Shown in pieces: positions 16,666 to 26,028 of a DNA stretch of 64,000 nt (within the stretch, counting starts at the first letter, position 1; each line of letters begins with the position of its first letter). A model generated the notes under the pieces. It ran no database searches, was not told the DNA's origin, and worked only from the letters and a program-made list of their open reading frames with translations. The DNA lies in NCBI RefSeq assembly GCF_900104475.1, contig NZ_FNJR01000009.1:81697-145696 (forward strand), written 5' to 3'. The position numbers and the translations under genes were made by a program. Origin of the DNA: Actinopolyspora xinjiangensis (GTDB lineage: Bacteria > Actinomycetota > Actinomycetes > Mycobacteriales > Pseudonocardiaceae).

Positions 16666-17580
16666 CTACCTGGTCTTTACCGAGAACAGTTTGGACAACA
16701 GTGTTGCCAGCAGATTGATCAGCATGATCAGCAGGACGAGGGTGAGCGCGGCTCCCCACATCCGGTACTCGCCCGCCTCCGTGGAGGTCTTGCGCGCCGT
16801 GTAGACCGTCAGCGGCAACGAGGCCATCGGCCCGTCGAACAGGTTGAAATTGATCGCCCTGGAGTAGCCGACGAGGATGAGCAGCGGCGCGGTCTCCCCC
16901 ATGATCCTGGCCAGCCCGAGGATGATGCCGGTGATGATGCCGGACAGCGAGGTCGGCAGCACCACCTTCAGGATCGTCTTCCACTTGGGCACGCCCAGTG
17001 CGTAGGAGGCCTCCCGCAGCTCGTCGGGAACGATGGTCAGCATCGTCTCGGTCACCCGCACCACCACCGGCAGCATCAGCAGCACCAGCGACAACGACAC
17101 CGCGAAACCGCTGCGGTCGAACCCGAACGTGGTGATCCACAGCGCGTAGATGAACAGTCCCGCGACGATGGAGGGCAGCCCGCTGAGGATGTCCACCATG
17201 AACGTGGTGGTCCGGGCCAGCTTGGAGTTCCTGCCGTACTCGATGAGGAAGATGCCGACCGTCACCCCGAGCGGAACCGCGATCACGGCGCAGACGAGCG
17301 TCTGCTCCAGGGTTCCCACCAGCGCGTGGTAGATCCCGCCGCCGGGATCGTTCGGCAGCAGCCCGTAGAACGAGTGGGTCCACCACTCGGTGCTGAGCAT
17401 GGGCGCCAAACCACGTCGCACCAGGGTGAACAGCACCCACAGCAGGGGGATGACCGCGACCACGAACGCGAGGCCGAACAGCACCGTGGCGGTGTGGTTC
17501 TTGATCCTGCGCCCCAGACCGAGGTGCTGGAAGGCGGGGGCGCTGGCGGGCCGCTCGATGTCGGCGGTGTCGGTTCTCAT
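16666..17580 (-). CDS. pstA: Phosphate ABC transporter permease PstA
   Basis: 304 residues with six membrane helices and the ABC-permease coupling loop REASYALGVPKWKTILKVVLPT, which contacts PstB. The N-terminal 30 residues are cytoplasmic. Its ATG overlaps the pstC stop by four bases (ATGA), so the two half-channels are made together. PstA and PstC form the phosphate channel in the membrane. Confidence 0.95.
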   Translation of the reverse strand: MRTDTADIERPASAPAFQHLGLGRRIKNHTATVLFGLAFVVAVIPLLWVLFTLVRRGLAPMLSTEWWTHSFYGLLPNDPGGGIYHALVGTLEQTLVCAVIAVPLGVTVGIFLIEYGRNSKLARTTTFMVDILSGLPSIVAGLFIYALWITTFGFDRSGFAVSLSLVLLMLPVVVRVTETMLTIVPDELREASYALGVPKWKTILKVVLPTSLSGIITGIILGLARIMGETAPLLILVGYSRAINFNLFDGPMASLPLTVYTARKTSTEAGEYRMWGAALTLVLLIMLINLLATLLSKLFSVKTR

Positions 17581-18638
17581 TCCTTCCCCCTAGCGCTGCC
17601 GCTCTCGATCCAGCGGGCGATCGCGTTGACGGCGAAGGTGCTGATGAACAACACCAGTCCGGCCGCGATGTAGGCACCGACGGTGAGGTTGTTGTTGAAC
17701 TCGGCGGACCCGAGGGCGATCCGCGAGGCGAAGGTGGCACCGGCGTCGAAGATGCTGTAGTGCGGTCCTTCGAAGGTGTAGCTGAGGATGACGGTCAGCG
17801 CGACGGTCTCGCCGAGCGCCCTGCCGAGACCGAGCATCGCTCCCCCGACGAACCCGCTGCGCCCGAACGGCCAGACGGTGGTGCGCACCACTTCCCACTT
17901 GGTCGCGCCGAGCGCCAGAGCTCCTTCGATCTGTACCGCCGGAGTCCGCGCGAACACCTCGCGGGCGACGCCGGTGATGATCGGCAGGATCATCACCGCG
18001 AGCACGATGCCGGCGGTGAAGACGTTGGAACCGCTGCCGGCGGGCACGTTGCCGTCGGCGAAGATCGGTATCCATCCGAGGGTCTCGTTGAGCCGGACCG
18101 CGACCGGTTTGAGCACCGGTGCCAGCACCAGCGCGCCCCAGAGGCCGTAGATCACGGAGGGCACGGCGGCGAGCAGGTCCACCACGTAGGCGAACGGACG
18201 GGCCAGCACCTTGGGGGCGTACTGGGTGAGGAACAGCGCGATCCCGCCCGCCACGGGCATCGCGAGGATGAGCGCCACCAGCGAGCTCGCGACCGTGATC
18301 CAGGCGAGATCGATGATGCCGAAGGCCATGTTCTCCGGATCGCCGGTCCTCCACTGCCCGGACAGCAGGAAGTTGGCCTCGTTGGCGTGCAACGCGGGGA
18401 TGGCCCGGACGAGCAGGAACAGCCCGATGGCCGCGATGATGGCGACCACGAAGATCCCGGACCCGGTTGCCACGCTCTGGAACACCCGATCGCCGAGGCG
18501 GACCACCTTCTTCTCGCCCGGTTCGCTCGGCGGGGTCACCGGCTCCTCCGGCACCGGCGTTTCCGGGGGTTCCACGAGGGTGTTCCCCGTCTCGCCCGGC
18601 GGTGCGGAGCGCCGCTCGGAGTTCGTCGACTCGGTCAC
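17577..18638 (-). CDS. pstC: Phosphate ABC transporter permease PstC
   Basis: 353 residues. A Pro/Glu-rich cytoplasmic N-terminus of about 55 residues is followed by six to seven membrane helices and the coupling loop EGALALGATKWEVVRTTVWP. The periplasmic loop after the first helix (LSGQWRTGDPENMAFG) is typical of PstC. Overlaps pstA by four bases; 129 bases after pstS. Confidence 0.95.
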   Translation of the reverse strand: MTESTNSERRSAPPGETGNTLVEPPETPVPEEPVTPPSEPGEKKVVRLGDRVFQSVATGSGIFVVAIIAAIGLFLLVRAIPALHANEANFLLSGQWRTGDPENMAFGIIDLAWITVASSLVALILAMPVAGGIALFLTQYAPKVLARPFAYVVDLLAAVPSVIYGLWGALVLAPVLKPVAVRLNETLGWIPIFADGNVPAGSGSNVFTAGIVLAVMILPIITGVAREVFARTPAVQIEGALALGATKWEVVRTTVWPFGRSGFVGGAMLGLGRALGETVALTVILSYTFEGPHYSIFDAGATFASRIALGSAEFNNNLTVGAYIAAGLVLFISTFAVNAIARWIESGSARGKE

Positions 18639-18767
18639 CGTTGTTCGCGACCTCTCAGTTGCCGGAAGTTCCCGGTAGTGCTCGGGTGCCGCGGCTGCCG
18701 CGCGGAACGAACACGCACTCCTCCGGGAGGACGTCGGTTGGGGACACCTGGCCCGGCACGACCGGGC

Positions 18768-19880
18768 TCAGGTCCGGATCGCCTCGATCGCGTCGAGGAC
18801 CTTCTCACGGAATTTCGGAGGCAGCGGCACGTATCCCGCCTGCTCCAGGTTCTCCTTGCCCGCGTGGGCAGCGACGCGCAGCGCGGCGGTCACCGACTGG
18901 GCCGTCTGCTCGTCGTATCCCGCCGAGCACACGACCTCGTAGGTGGCCAGCACCAGGGGGTAGACCCCGGCGGAGTCGTTGCCGTAGATCGACTCCAGGT
19001 TCAGCCGGAGGTCGTGACCGCTACCGGCTATCTCGGCACCGTCGATGGCCTTGCCCGCCGATCGGCTGGTCAGCTCGACGGGGCCGTTGCCGCTGTCGAT
19101 GGCGGCGATGCCCAGGCCCGCGTTCTTCGGGAAGGCCCAGGCGGCATAGGTGATCCCGCCCTCGGTCTGTTCGACCGAGGAGGTCACCCCGTCGGTGCCC
19201 GCCCTGCCCTGGCCGACACCGGAGCCGGGGCGGAACGTCTTGCCCGCTCCCTGCCACATGCCGTCGGTGGCGATGGACAGGTACTCCTGGAAGTTCGCCG
19301 AGGTGCCGGACTCGTCGGAGCGGTAGAACGGGACGATCTCGATGCCCGGCAGCTCGGTTCCCGGGTTGAGCCGCCGGATGGCGGGATCGTTCCACCGCGT
19401 GATCTCGCCCTGGTAGATCCCCGTGATCGTCTCGGGGCTGAGGGTGAGGTCGTCGACCCCCGGGATGTTGTAGGTGATCGCCAGCGGACCGAACACCATG
19501 GGGATGTTCCAGGCCGGGTTCCCGCCGCAACGCTTCGCGGCCTTCTCGGCCTCGGACCCGCTCAGTGCCTCGTCGGAGCCGGCGAAATCGACCTGACCGG
19601 CGGTGAACGCGGAGATCCCCTTGCCGGAGCCGGAGGCGGTGTAGTTGAGCTGCCTGCCCTGACACTTGACCCCGAAGTCCCTGGCGAAGACGTCCATGGC
19701 GTTCTTCTGCGCGGAGGAACCCTCTGCCTCCACGGAGGCCTCTCCGCAGTCGACCTCGAGCTGTCGCAGCTCGGAGTTCAGATCGGCCGTGGTGACGTTG
19801 CGATCGGTTCCGCAGGCGCTCAGCGCGAGAACACCCACCGCGAGAAACCCGAGCGCGACGCTGTGCCGCCCGAATTGCAC
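18768..19880 (-). CDS. pstS: Phosphate-binding lipoprotein PstS
   Basis: The GTG at 19880 is chosen because GGAGGA precedes it and it opens a proper lipoprotein signal (GFLAVGVLALSAC, lipidated Cys near residue 21); the longer open frame upstream covers the promoter. 370 residues. Phosphate-binding motifs are visible: EGSSAQKNAMDVF, ASGSGKGISAF, DFAGSDEAL and FYRSDESGTSANFQEYL. Captures phosphate outside the membrane for PstCA. First gene of the operon; a PHO box lies 84-105 bases upstream. Confidence 0.94.
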   Translation of the reverse strand: MQFGRHSVALGFLAVGVLALSACGTDRNVTTADLNSELRQLEVDCGEASVEAEGSSAQKNAMDVFARDFGVKCQGRQLNYTASGSGKGISAFTAGQVDFAGSDEALSGSEAEKAAKRCGGNPAWNIPMVFGPLAITYNIPGVDDLTLSPETITGIYQGEITRWNDPAIRRLNPGTELPGIEIVPFYRSDESGTSANFQEYLSIATDGMWQGAGKTFRPGSGVGQGRAGTDGVTSSVEQTEGGITYAAWAFPKNAGLGIAAIDSGNGPVELTSRSAGKAIDGAEIAGSGHDLRLNLESIYGNDSAGVYPLVLATYEVVCSAGYDEQTAQSVTAALRVAAHAGKENLEQAGYVPLPPKFREKVLDAIEAIRT

Positions 19881-19963
19881 GTCGTTCCTCCAAGGCAACG
19901 GAGTTGACGGCGTGTGCCGTTCCGAGGGCGACCCTAAGGCGGCCGGGTAGCCATCGACCGCCA

Positions 19964-19985
19964 TCCAGGTGAACAAAAGGTGAAC
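19964..19985 (-). promoter_or_regulatory. PHO box upstream of pstS
   Basis: On the minus strand two abutting 11-bp units read GTTCACCTTTT and GTTCACCTGGA. This matches the direct-repeat PhoP site of actinobacteria. It is placed upstream of the pstS start, so phosphate starvation should induce the operon. Confidence 0.8.
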
Positions 19986-20086
19986 ACGGCACGCTAAGTA
20001 AGCAAGGACACAGCTGGACGGGTGAGCGAACCCGAAACTCACTCACCCGCCCGGCATTTCCGGACACCCTGAGTGCTCACCGCCGA

Positions 20087-21049
20087 TCAGCGGCCGAACT
20101 GCGCGTCGACGTCCCAGCGCTCGAAGCCCAGGCGGCGGTAGACGCTGACGGCGGGACCGTTGTCCGCCTCCACGTAGAGCATCACGCGGGGGCATCCGAC
20201 ACCACGCAGATACCGCAGCCCGGCCAGGGTCAACGCACGACCGAGACCGCTACCCTGAGTGTTCGGATCCACGCCGACCACGTAGACCTCACCGCTGCCG
20301 TCCGGGTGAATCTTGGTCCAGTGGAAACCGAGCAACCGGTCCGCGCTGTCGACGGCGAGCAGGAAACCCGCCGGGTCGAACCAGTCCAGCTCCTCCTTCT
20401 CGCGCAGTTCGGCCTCGGTCATCCCGCCCTGCTCGGGGTGCCAGGAGAACGCGAGGTGATTGACCCGAACCAGCTCCGGCTCGTCCTCACCCACCCGGAA
20501 ACCGCGTATCGTGACTCCCTCGGGCAGCACGGGCTCGTCGAGCTCGCCGCCGGTGAGCTCACGGCCCATCCGCCACAACTCGCGGACCCGGGTGAACCCG
20601 AACCGTTCCGCCAACCGCACCGCACCGCCGAGCAGGCCGTGCGACCAGACCCGCAGCCGCCCGGAGTCCTCCTCGCCGGACTCGGCCAGCGTCTCGGAGC
20701 GTTCGAGCAACGCGCGAATCAGCTGGCCTCCCACCCCGTTGCCCCGGTAACGGGGATGTACCGCGAGCTCGGCCACCAACGGCCGCCCCTCCGACTCCCC
20801 TTCGGTGTCCAGGTGGGCGTAGCCCGCCAGTTCACCACCGTCGGCGCGCACCACGAAGTGCTCCGAGCCACCGACGTCGGCCTGCACCGGCTCGATCTGT
20901 TCACTCACTCCCCGGTGGGCACGCAACCGCATGACCACGTGCTCTCCGGCGGGAGCCACACCGTCCACTCGTTCGGCTTCGGAAAGCAGCTCGAAGACCT
21001 CGGCGGTCTCGGCCTCGTCCAGCCCGTTTCGCCACGTCAGATGCACCAC
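20087..21049 (-). CDS. mshD: Mycothiol synthase
   Basis: About 320 residues if it starts at GTG 21049 (the next codon, 21046, is also GTG); the longer frame upstream runs into repeat DNA. It has two GNAT acetyltransferase domains: the first with LAVHPRYRGNGVGGQLIRAL, the second with VVGVDPNTQGSGLGRALTLA and YVEADNGPAVSVYRRLGFE. It acetylates Cys-GlcN-Ins with acetyl-CoA, the last step of mycothiol synthesis. The position next to pst and glnR matches Mycobacterium (Rv0819). Confidence 0.92.
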   Translation of the reverse strand: MVHLTWRNGLDEAETAEVFELLSEAERVDGVAPAGEHVVMRLRAHRGVSEQIEPVQADVGGSEHFVVRADGGELAGYAHLDTEGESEGRPLVAELAVHPRYRGNGVGGQLIRALLERSETLAESGEEDSGRLRVWSHGLLGGAVRLAERFGFTRVRELWRMGRELTGGELDEPVLPEGVTIRGFRVGEDEPELVRVNHLAFSWHPEQGGMTEAELREKEELDWFDPAGFLLAVDSADRLLGFHWTKIHPDGSGEVYVVGVDPNTQGSGLGRALTLAGLRYLRGVGCPRVMLYVEADNGPAVSVYRRLGFERWDVDAQFGR

Positions 21050-21278
21050 ACCGCCGAGATTACCGATGTTCGCCCACTGTTGGTTGCCCGCGTGTCGCGC
21101 CACGACTAAGAAACAGGAGAGACCATCGTCACGAACACCGAAGTCGCGGCGAGTAAGACGACGACCGCGGCGCGCCGCGCCCTGCCTCCAAGGTGGTGTC
21201 GAATTCTCGCGAAATCGCCGGGCCGCCGAGAGCGCGGGGCCGAACTCCCACCACCCCCGCACTCGGCCCCGCCGCGGG

Positions 21279-21377
21279 TTCTCCCGCGCGGCTCTCGCGA
21301 GGACGGTCCCGACGTTGTGTAGTCGCTACCCGATGTCGGGGCACCCACAGCGAGAGCCGCGCGAGAGGTTCCGCCAC
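21279..21377. repeat. Dispersed palindromic element, copy 2
   Basis: Outer stem CGGCTCTCG (21289-21297) with CGAGAGCCG (21351-21359), identical to copy 1. Inner stem CCCGAC (21308-21313) with GTCGGG (21335-21340), which differs from copy 1 on both sides so that pairing is kept. It ends with the shared GAGGTTCCGCCAC. It fills the gap between the diverging mshD and permease genes; just before it, at about 21200, lies part of the motif found in the hairpin at 63010. Confidence 0.8.
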
Positions 21378-21418
21378 ATGACCACCCAAGCAAACCGAGC
21401 GACAACCTCCCGTGGAAA

Positions 21419-22708
21419 GTGACCATGCGTTTGAAAGCCCGCCTCGGCACCGCCGACGCCGTAACGATCGGACTGAGTTCGATGATCGGCGCCGGACTGT
21501 TCGCGGCGTTCGCCCCGGCGGCGTCGCGGGCGGGCTGGAACCTCGTGCCCGCACTGCTGCTGGCCGCGTCGGTGGCCTTCTGCAACGCCACCAGCTCGGC
21601 CGCCCTGGCCGCGCGCCACCCCGCGGCGGGCGGTGCCTACGTCTACGGACGCGAACGGCTCGGGTCGAACTGGGGCTACCTGGCGGGCTGGGGCTTCGTC
21701 ACGGGCAAGACCGCCTCGTGCGCCGCGATGGCGCTGACGGCCGCCAACTACCTGGTTCCCGACCACCCGCGTGTCGCCGCAGTGGCGTCCGTGCTGTTGC
21801 TGACCGGGACCAACTACGTGGGAATCACCCGGACGGCACGGCTGGCCAGGGGACTGCTGGGAATCACCCTCACCGGCTTGGCGGTGGCGCTGGTGGCGAT
21901 CTGGTTCCCGGACCGGACCCCACCGCTCCTACCCGGCGTCACGGACCTCCCGCCGGGGACCGAGCTCCGCTGGGGCGGGCTGTGGGGGATCACCGGGGCC
22001 GCGGGTCTGCTGTTCTTCGCCTTCGCCGGATACGCCCGGATAGCCACCCTCGGCGAAGAGGTCCGCGACCCGGAACGGACCATCCCGAGGGCCATCCCGA
22101 TCGCGCTGGGCTCGGTGGTGGTGCTGTACCTGGTGGTCGGCGTGACGTTGCTCGGAGCGCTGGGCCCGGCCGAGCTGGCGAGGTCCACCGCCCCGCTGGC
22201 CGAGGCCGTGCGCGGCGGACCGCTCCCCTGGTCGGCCCCCGCCGCGCGGCTGGCGGCGGGGACGGCCGCGCTGGGCGCGCTGCTGGCGCTGCTGGCTGGC
22301 GTGGGCAGGACCGCGCTGGCGATGGCACGCGAGGGGGACCTGCCGCGTTGGCTGAACCGGGTTCACCCCAGGTTCGGTACCCCGCACCACGCGGAACTCG
22401 GGGTCGCGGCCGTGGTGGCGGTACTGGTCCTGGCCGGTGACCTGCGGTCGGTCATCGGCTTCTCCTCGTTCGGGGTGCTGGTCTACTACGCCGTCGCCAA
22501 CTCGGCGGCGTGGCGCCTGCCCCGGGATCAGCGGTGGTTCCCCCGAGCGCTCCCGGCGGTGGGCCTACTGGGGTGCGCTGTACTCGCGTTCAGCCTGCCG
22601 TGGCAGGCCGTGGTCGCCGGAGTCGGCTGCTTCCTCGTCGGCCTGCTGCTCCGCCTCCAGCGGAAACTCCTGCCCAACCCGCTGGGCGGCAGAGTCGGCC
22701 CGTCGTGA
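21419..22708 (+). CDS. APC-family amino-acid permease
   Basis: 429 residues, about twelve membrane helices. The first helix carries the APC signature [20 protein letters not shown], with the unwound G-A-G segment that binds the substrate, and helix 6 has [20 protein letters not shown]. Probably imports an amino acid or related cation; substrate unknown. GTG 21419 and ATG 21425 are both possible starts. Its 3' end overlaps the end of glnR by 144 bp on the opposite strand. Confidence 0.87.
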   Translation: MTMRLKARLGTADAVTIGLSSMIGAGLFAAFAPAASRAGWNLVPALLLAASVAFCNATSSAALAARHPAAGGAYVYGRERLGSNWGYLAGWGFVTGKTASCAAMALTAANYLVPDHPRVAAVASVLLLTGTNYVGITRTARLARGLLGITLTGLAVALVAIWFPDRTPPLLPGVTDLPPGTELRWGGLWGITGAAGLLFFAFAGYARIATLGEEVRDPERTIPRAIPIALGSVVVLYLVVGVTLLGALGPAELARSTAPLAEAVRGGPLPWSAPAARLAAGTAALGALLALLAGVGRTALAMAREGDLPRWLNRVHPRFGTPHHAELGVAAVVAVLVLAGDLRSVIGFSSFGVLVYYAVANSAAWRLPRDQRWFPRALPAVGLLGCAVLAFSLPWQAVVAGVGCFLVGLLLRLQRKLLPNPLGGRVGPS

Positions 22709-23401
22709 ACCGCCTGTCTCCCTGCTGCTGGTCCGGGAGGGCCGCACGAACTTGTAGCCGACGCTGCGAACAGTGCCGATCATGGCCTCGTGCTCGGGGC
22801 CGAGCTTGGCCCGCAGCCGCCTGATGTGCACATCCACCGTGCGGGTGCCACCGAAGAAGTCGTAACCCCAGACGTCCTGCAACAGCTGCACACGGGTGAA
22901 GACCCTGCCGGCGTGGGTGGCGAGGTGCTTGAGCAGCTCGAACTCCTTGTAGGTCAGTTCGAGGGCCCTCCCCTTGAGCCTGGCGGTGTAGGTCTCGTCC
23001 TCGATGACCAGGTCGCCCACCGTGACCGGGCCTCCCGCCACGGAATCGGCACCGCGCCGCGCCGTGCGCAGCCTGATCCGCGCGTCCACCTCGGCGGGGC
23101 CCGCCGTGGGCAGCAGCACGTCGTCCACACCCCACTCCGCGTTGACCACCACGAGGCCGCCCTCGTTGACCACCGCGAACACCGGCAGCCCGGAATCCGG
23201 GGAGGACAGCATCCGGCACAGCTTCCTGGCTTCGGCGAGGTCGTGACGAGCGTCCACCACGACGAGCTCGTACCCGGTGGCCGTGGCCATCGCCGAGCTG
23301 TCCGGGGCGATCACCCGAACACGGTGAGGCAGCAGGGCCAGAGCCGGCAGCACGGACTCGCAGTCGGACTCGTTGCTCAACAACAGCAGATCGGAGCTCA
23401 T
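22565..23401 (-). CDS. glnR: GlnR-type nitrogen response regulator
   Basis: ATG 23401 ([13 protein letters not shown]) gives 278 residues. The N-terminal receiver-like domain keeps the Asp near residue 50 (VVVDARHDL) but lacks the usual acidic pocket, as in GlnR proteins, which act without a paired kinase. The C-terminal OmpR-type winged helix is complete ([51 protein letters not shown]). A 45-residue hydrophilic tail reads antisense to the permease end. GlnR controls ammonium and amino-acid use. Located as Rv0818, beside mshD and lmeA. Confidence 0.9.
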   Translation of the reverse strand: MSSDLLLLSNESDCESVLPALALLPHRVRVIAPDSSAMATATGYELVVVDARHDLAEARKLCRMLSSPDSGLPVFAVVNEGGLVVVNAEWGVDDVLLPTAGPAEVDARIRLRTARRGADSVAGGPVTVGDLVIEDETYTARLKGRALELTYKEFELLKHLATHAGRVFTRVQLLQDVWGYDFFGGTRTVDVHIRRLRAKLGPEHEAMIGTVRSVGYKFVRPSRTSSRETGGSRRADSAAQRVGQEFPLEAEQQADEEAADSGDHGLPRQAEREYSAPQ

Positions 23402-23773
23402 ACAATGCCTCCGTAAACCGGCGCGGACGCCGGACGTGGGCGATACGGAAAGGGACGCCGTGGCCGGTCGTCGAGGCGCCGTTGCCTCCGATGACGGTGA
23501 GGATACCCATAACACGGTGGACCGGCACAGTTAACGCAACACAACTCACACGACCGCCGCAACGGTGGCGCGCGTCGTCGGAGAGTAACGGCCCGGTGAC
23601 CGGCGCGTGTGCCGGGAAGCGGCGGTGCCGCCCGTGCGACCGGGCGGCGTCCGGGTACGCGGGCACCACCGCCGCTTCCTGCCGCGACCGGGTCCGGCTC
23701 GCCCGGCCTACCATTGGGGCGAAAGCACCCGTGTGTCTGCCGTGGGCGCACCAGACAGAAACGGAAGAAACCG
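23402..23773. other. Divergent intergenic region between glnR and lmeA
   Basis: 372 bp that must hold both promoters. I see no GlnR-box, no clear hairpin and no small ORF with a ribosome site. A G+C-rich stretch at about 23610-23660 has partial self-complementarity only. Confidence 0.4.
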
Positions 23774-24565
23774 GTGCGACGTGCCTTTCCGTTCAAGAAG
23801 TTCACGATCACGCTGGTCGTGCTCCTCGGTCTCCTCCTCGCGGCCGACTTCGGTGCCGCGGCGGCCGCCGAGTATCAGGTCTCCAAGAAGATGGGGCAGA
23901 AACTCGAGGGAAACCGCGATCCCGGAGTGCGGATAACCGGTTTTCCGTTCCTGACGCAGGCGGCACGCGGCGACTTCCGCGACGTCCGGTTACGCGTCCC
24001 CGGCGTGGACGTGGGGCCGTTGCGGGACGTGGACGTCCGGGCGCGGCTGCACCACGCGCGGCTGTCCACGTTCGGGATGCTGACGGGCAACAGCAGCCGG
24101 ATAAGGGTCGAGGAGGTCACCGGCAGCATTCGCATCGACGAGTCCGACCTCGACGGAGTCCTCCCGGTCCGGGACCTGCGGATAATCCCGGCCGAGAGAT
24201 CGGACGCCTCGGCAGCGACGGCCGGGGGATCGGGCGACGACTCCTCGACCAGAGTGCGGATGCGGGGGAAGGTCGACATCGCGGGCACCACCAACCGGGT
24301 GGCGGTGACGGGCGGGCTGCACCTCCGGGACGGCGAGCTGCGGATCGTGCCCGAGGAGCTGGAGCTGGACAACAGCGCCGTCGGACGCGTGGATCTGGCG
24401 GGCCCCTTCGAGAAGGCGATCCTGCGGCGGTTCGACACCTCGGTCGACCCCGGGGGACTGCCGTTCGACGTGCGCCCGACGTCCGTACGGGTCGAGCGTG
24501 GCGCGCTGGTGGTGGCGGGCACCGCCGAGAACGTGGTCGTCGACGGCGACGGGGTCGGCGGCTGA
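23774..24565 (+). CDS. lmeA: LmeA-like phospholipid-binding protein (DUF2993)
   Basis: The GTG at 23774 follows GGAAG and starts VRRAFPFKKFTITLVVLLGL, a basic segment and one signal anchor. 263 residues. The rest is DUF2993: ITGFPFLTQAARGDFRDVRL, a repeated beta-rich lipid-binding fold, and a variable acidic linker near the middle. In Mycobacterium LmeA (Rv0817c) binds phospholipid outside the membrane and supports lipomannan elongation. Its stop overlaps the thioredoxin start (TGATG), so the two are co-expressed, as in Mycobacterium. Confidence 0.85.
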   Translation: MRRAFPFKKFTITLVVLLGLLLAADFGAAAAAEYQVSKKMGQKLEGNRDPGVRITGFPFLTQAARGDFRDVRLRVPGVDVGPLRDVDVRARLHHARLSTFGMLTGNSSRIRVEEVTGSIRIDESDLDGVLPVRDLRIIPAERSDASAATAGGSGDDSSTRVRMRGKVDIAGTTNRVAVTGGLHLRDGELRIVPEELELDNSAVGRVDLAGPFEKAILRRFDTSVDPGGLPFDVRPTSVRVERGALVVAGTAENVVVDGDGVGG

Positions 24566-25071
24566 TGCCGCCGGGATGGTGGGCCCTGCTGATCGCGCTG
24601 CTGGTGACCGTGGTGCTCGGCACGGTACTGCGCGCACGGGAGGGCAGGATCACCAGGCGGAATAACGAGCGGGGAAACGGAGTTGACCGGTCGGTGTTCG
24701 ATCAGCTTCCCGAGGAGATCGCCGAGGTACTGCGCCACGAGGTGACCGGCGGCGAACGCGAGTCCGGGGCGGTGGCGCCCGACCGGACGCACGGTCGCCC
24801 GCCCGAGGTCACCCTGCTGCAGCTGTCCACCACGTTCTGCGCGCCGTGTCGACACACCCGCATCCTGCTGTCGACGATGGCCGAGCGGACCGCGGGCCTG
24901 CGGCACGTGGAGATCGACCTGACCAACCGTCCGGAGTGGTCGGGCCCCTTACGGGTACACACCACCCCGACCACTCTCGCGCTGGATGCGGCGGGCAGGG
25001 AATTGTTCCGGCTCTCGGGAGTCCCCCGACGGGAGGGCCTCACCGAGGCCCTGCGTCCCCACCTTCCCTGA
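24565..25071 (+). CDS. Membrane-anchored thioredoxin-like protein
   Basis: 168 residues from the ATG that overlaps the lmeA stop. One N-terminal membrane helix (WWALLIALLVTVVLGTVL) is followed by a thioredoxin fold with active site FCAPCRHTR (C-A-P-C, about residue 91) and the cis-Pro region HTTPTTLALD. It could reduce or form disulfides; the topology puts the thioredoxin domain after a single helix, so its side of the membrane is uncertain. Corresponds in position to ThiX (Rv0816c). The sulfur operon follows. Confidence 0.85.
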   Translation: MPPGWWALLIALLVTVVLGTVLRAREGRITRRNNERGNGVDRSVFDQLPEEIAEVLRHEVTGGERESGAVAPDRTHGRPPEVTLLQLSTTFCAPCRHTRILLSTMAERTAGLRHVEIDLTNRPEWSGPLRVHTTPTTLALDAAGRELFRLSGVPRREGLTEALRPHLP

Positions 25072-25364
25072 GAACCGTCCGCGCGGCGGTTCACCCCGGA
25101 GACGAGCCCGGGTCGGGAACGACACTCCGGAAGACCTCCGTCCGGCGGCCGGGACGTGGAACCACGCCGCGGCTCCACCGCGAGCGACGCGGGCCGCCCA
25201 CCCCCTGAACCGTCTACTTCGGACATAACAACGGCCGTGCCGTCGCGGCTGACCCCGGGGAAGCGGGCCGCCCGCGACGGGGCGTTTCCGGCCGAATCCC
25301 CGGAACCATCCCAACAGGTGAACAATCTTTCCGCTCGCCACTCGTGACGGGTAACCTCCGAAGT

Positions 25365-25436
25365 GTGCATGTACTGCTGACCTCCAGGCGCGCGGTGGAT
25401 CTGTGCCGCGTCGGAAGCAGCCTGTGTCGCGGATGA
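25365..25436 (+). CDS. Cysteine-containing leader peptide of the sulfur operon
   Basis: A 23-codon ORF (GTG start) contains LLTSRRAVDLCRVGSSLCR, with cysteines at positions 14 and 21. It matches a known type of actinobacterial leader peptide found before sulfur-assimilation genes (LL-x-SRR-x-VDLCR). It ends 103 bases before the DUF4395 gene. A ribosome that stalls at cysteine codons when cysteine is short could change downstream RNA folding; no clear alternative hairpins could be drawn by eye. The preceding 293 bases hold no other gene. Confidence 0.75.
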   Translation: MHVLLTSRRAVDLCRVGSSLCRG

Positions 25437-25539
25437 CGACAAGGGCGGCGGCACCGGATGCGAGCGGTCCCCACACCGACGTGTCGACCCACCCCGTCCC
25501 GGCGGATTCGGCAACCCCTTCCACCGGCCAGGAGACCTC

Positions 25540-25989
25540 ATGCCCAGTGATGCCCGCATCGATCCACGCGGTGTCCGCTTCACGGCATGGATCACCAGCG
25601 GCATCCTCGTCGTTGGCCTGCTGACCGGGAGTTGGCGGGTACTGGCGGCGCAGACCGCTCTGTTCGCGCTGTGCTCCTTCGTGGGACTGCGCATGAATCC
25701 GTGGGGGCACTTCTACCGGCACGCAGTACGGCCCCACCTGTCCGACGCCCCGGATCGGCCGTACGAGGACCCCGCGCCGGTTCGGTTCGCCCAGGGAATC
25801 GGGTTCGCCTGCACCCTGGTGGCCACCGTCGGATACGCCGGGGGCTGGACCGCCCTGGGGGTGACGACGAACGCGCTGGCGCTGGTGGCCGCGCTGCTCA
25901 ACGCCGCTTTCGGCTACTGCCTCGGTTGCCGGTTGTACCCACTGGCCCGGAGGTTGGTCCCCGTGGGACCGGCCACCCGAATCCGCTGA
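25540..25989 (+). CDS. DUF4395 membrane protein
   Basis: 149 residues from ATG 25540 with an AGGAG site upstream. Four hydrophobic helices, an N-terminal RIDPRGVRF motif, the GLRMNPWGHFYRHAVRPHL segment and a C-terminal GYCLGCRLYPLARRL with two cysteines spaced C-x-x-C. DUF4395 proteins are regularly encoded beside rhodanese-type sulfurtransferases, so a role in moving sulfur compounds through the membrane is likely but unproven. First structural gene after the leader peptide. Confidence 0.85.
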   Translation: MPSDARIDPRGVRFTAWITSGILVVGLLTGSWRVLAAQTALFALCSFVGLRMNPWGHFYRHAVRPHLSDAPDRPYEDPAPVRFAQGIGFACTLVATVGYAGGWTALGVTTNALALVAALLNAAFGYCLGCRLYPLARRLVPVGPATRIR

Positions 25990-26028
25990 GAATCCACACT
26001 TCGCCGATACGAACGAAGGAGTCGCTCG

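Noticed and set aside
16036-19907. Long plus-strand frames (545 and 715 residues) across pstB, pstA, pstC and pstS
   Set aside because: They mirror the pst genes, are Arg/His/Gly-rich and lack any motif; the minus-strand pst operon explains the region.
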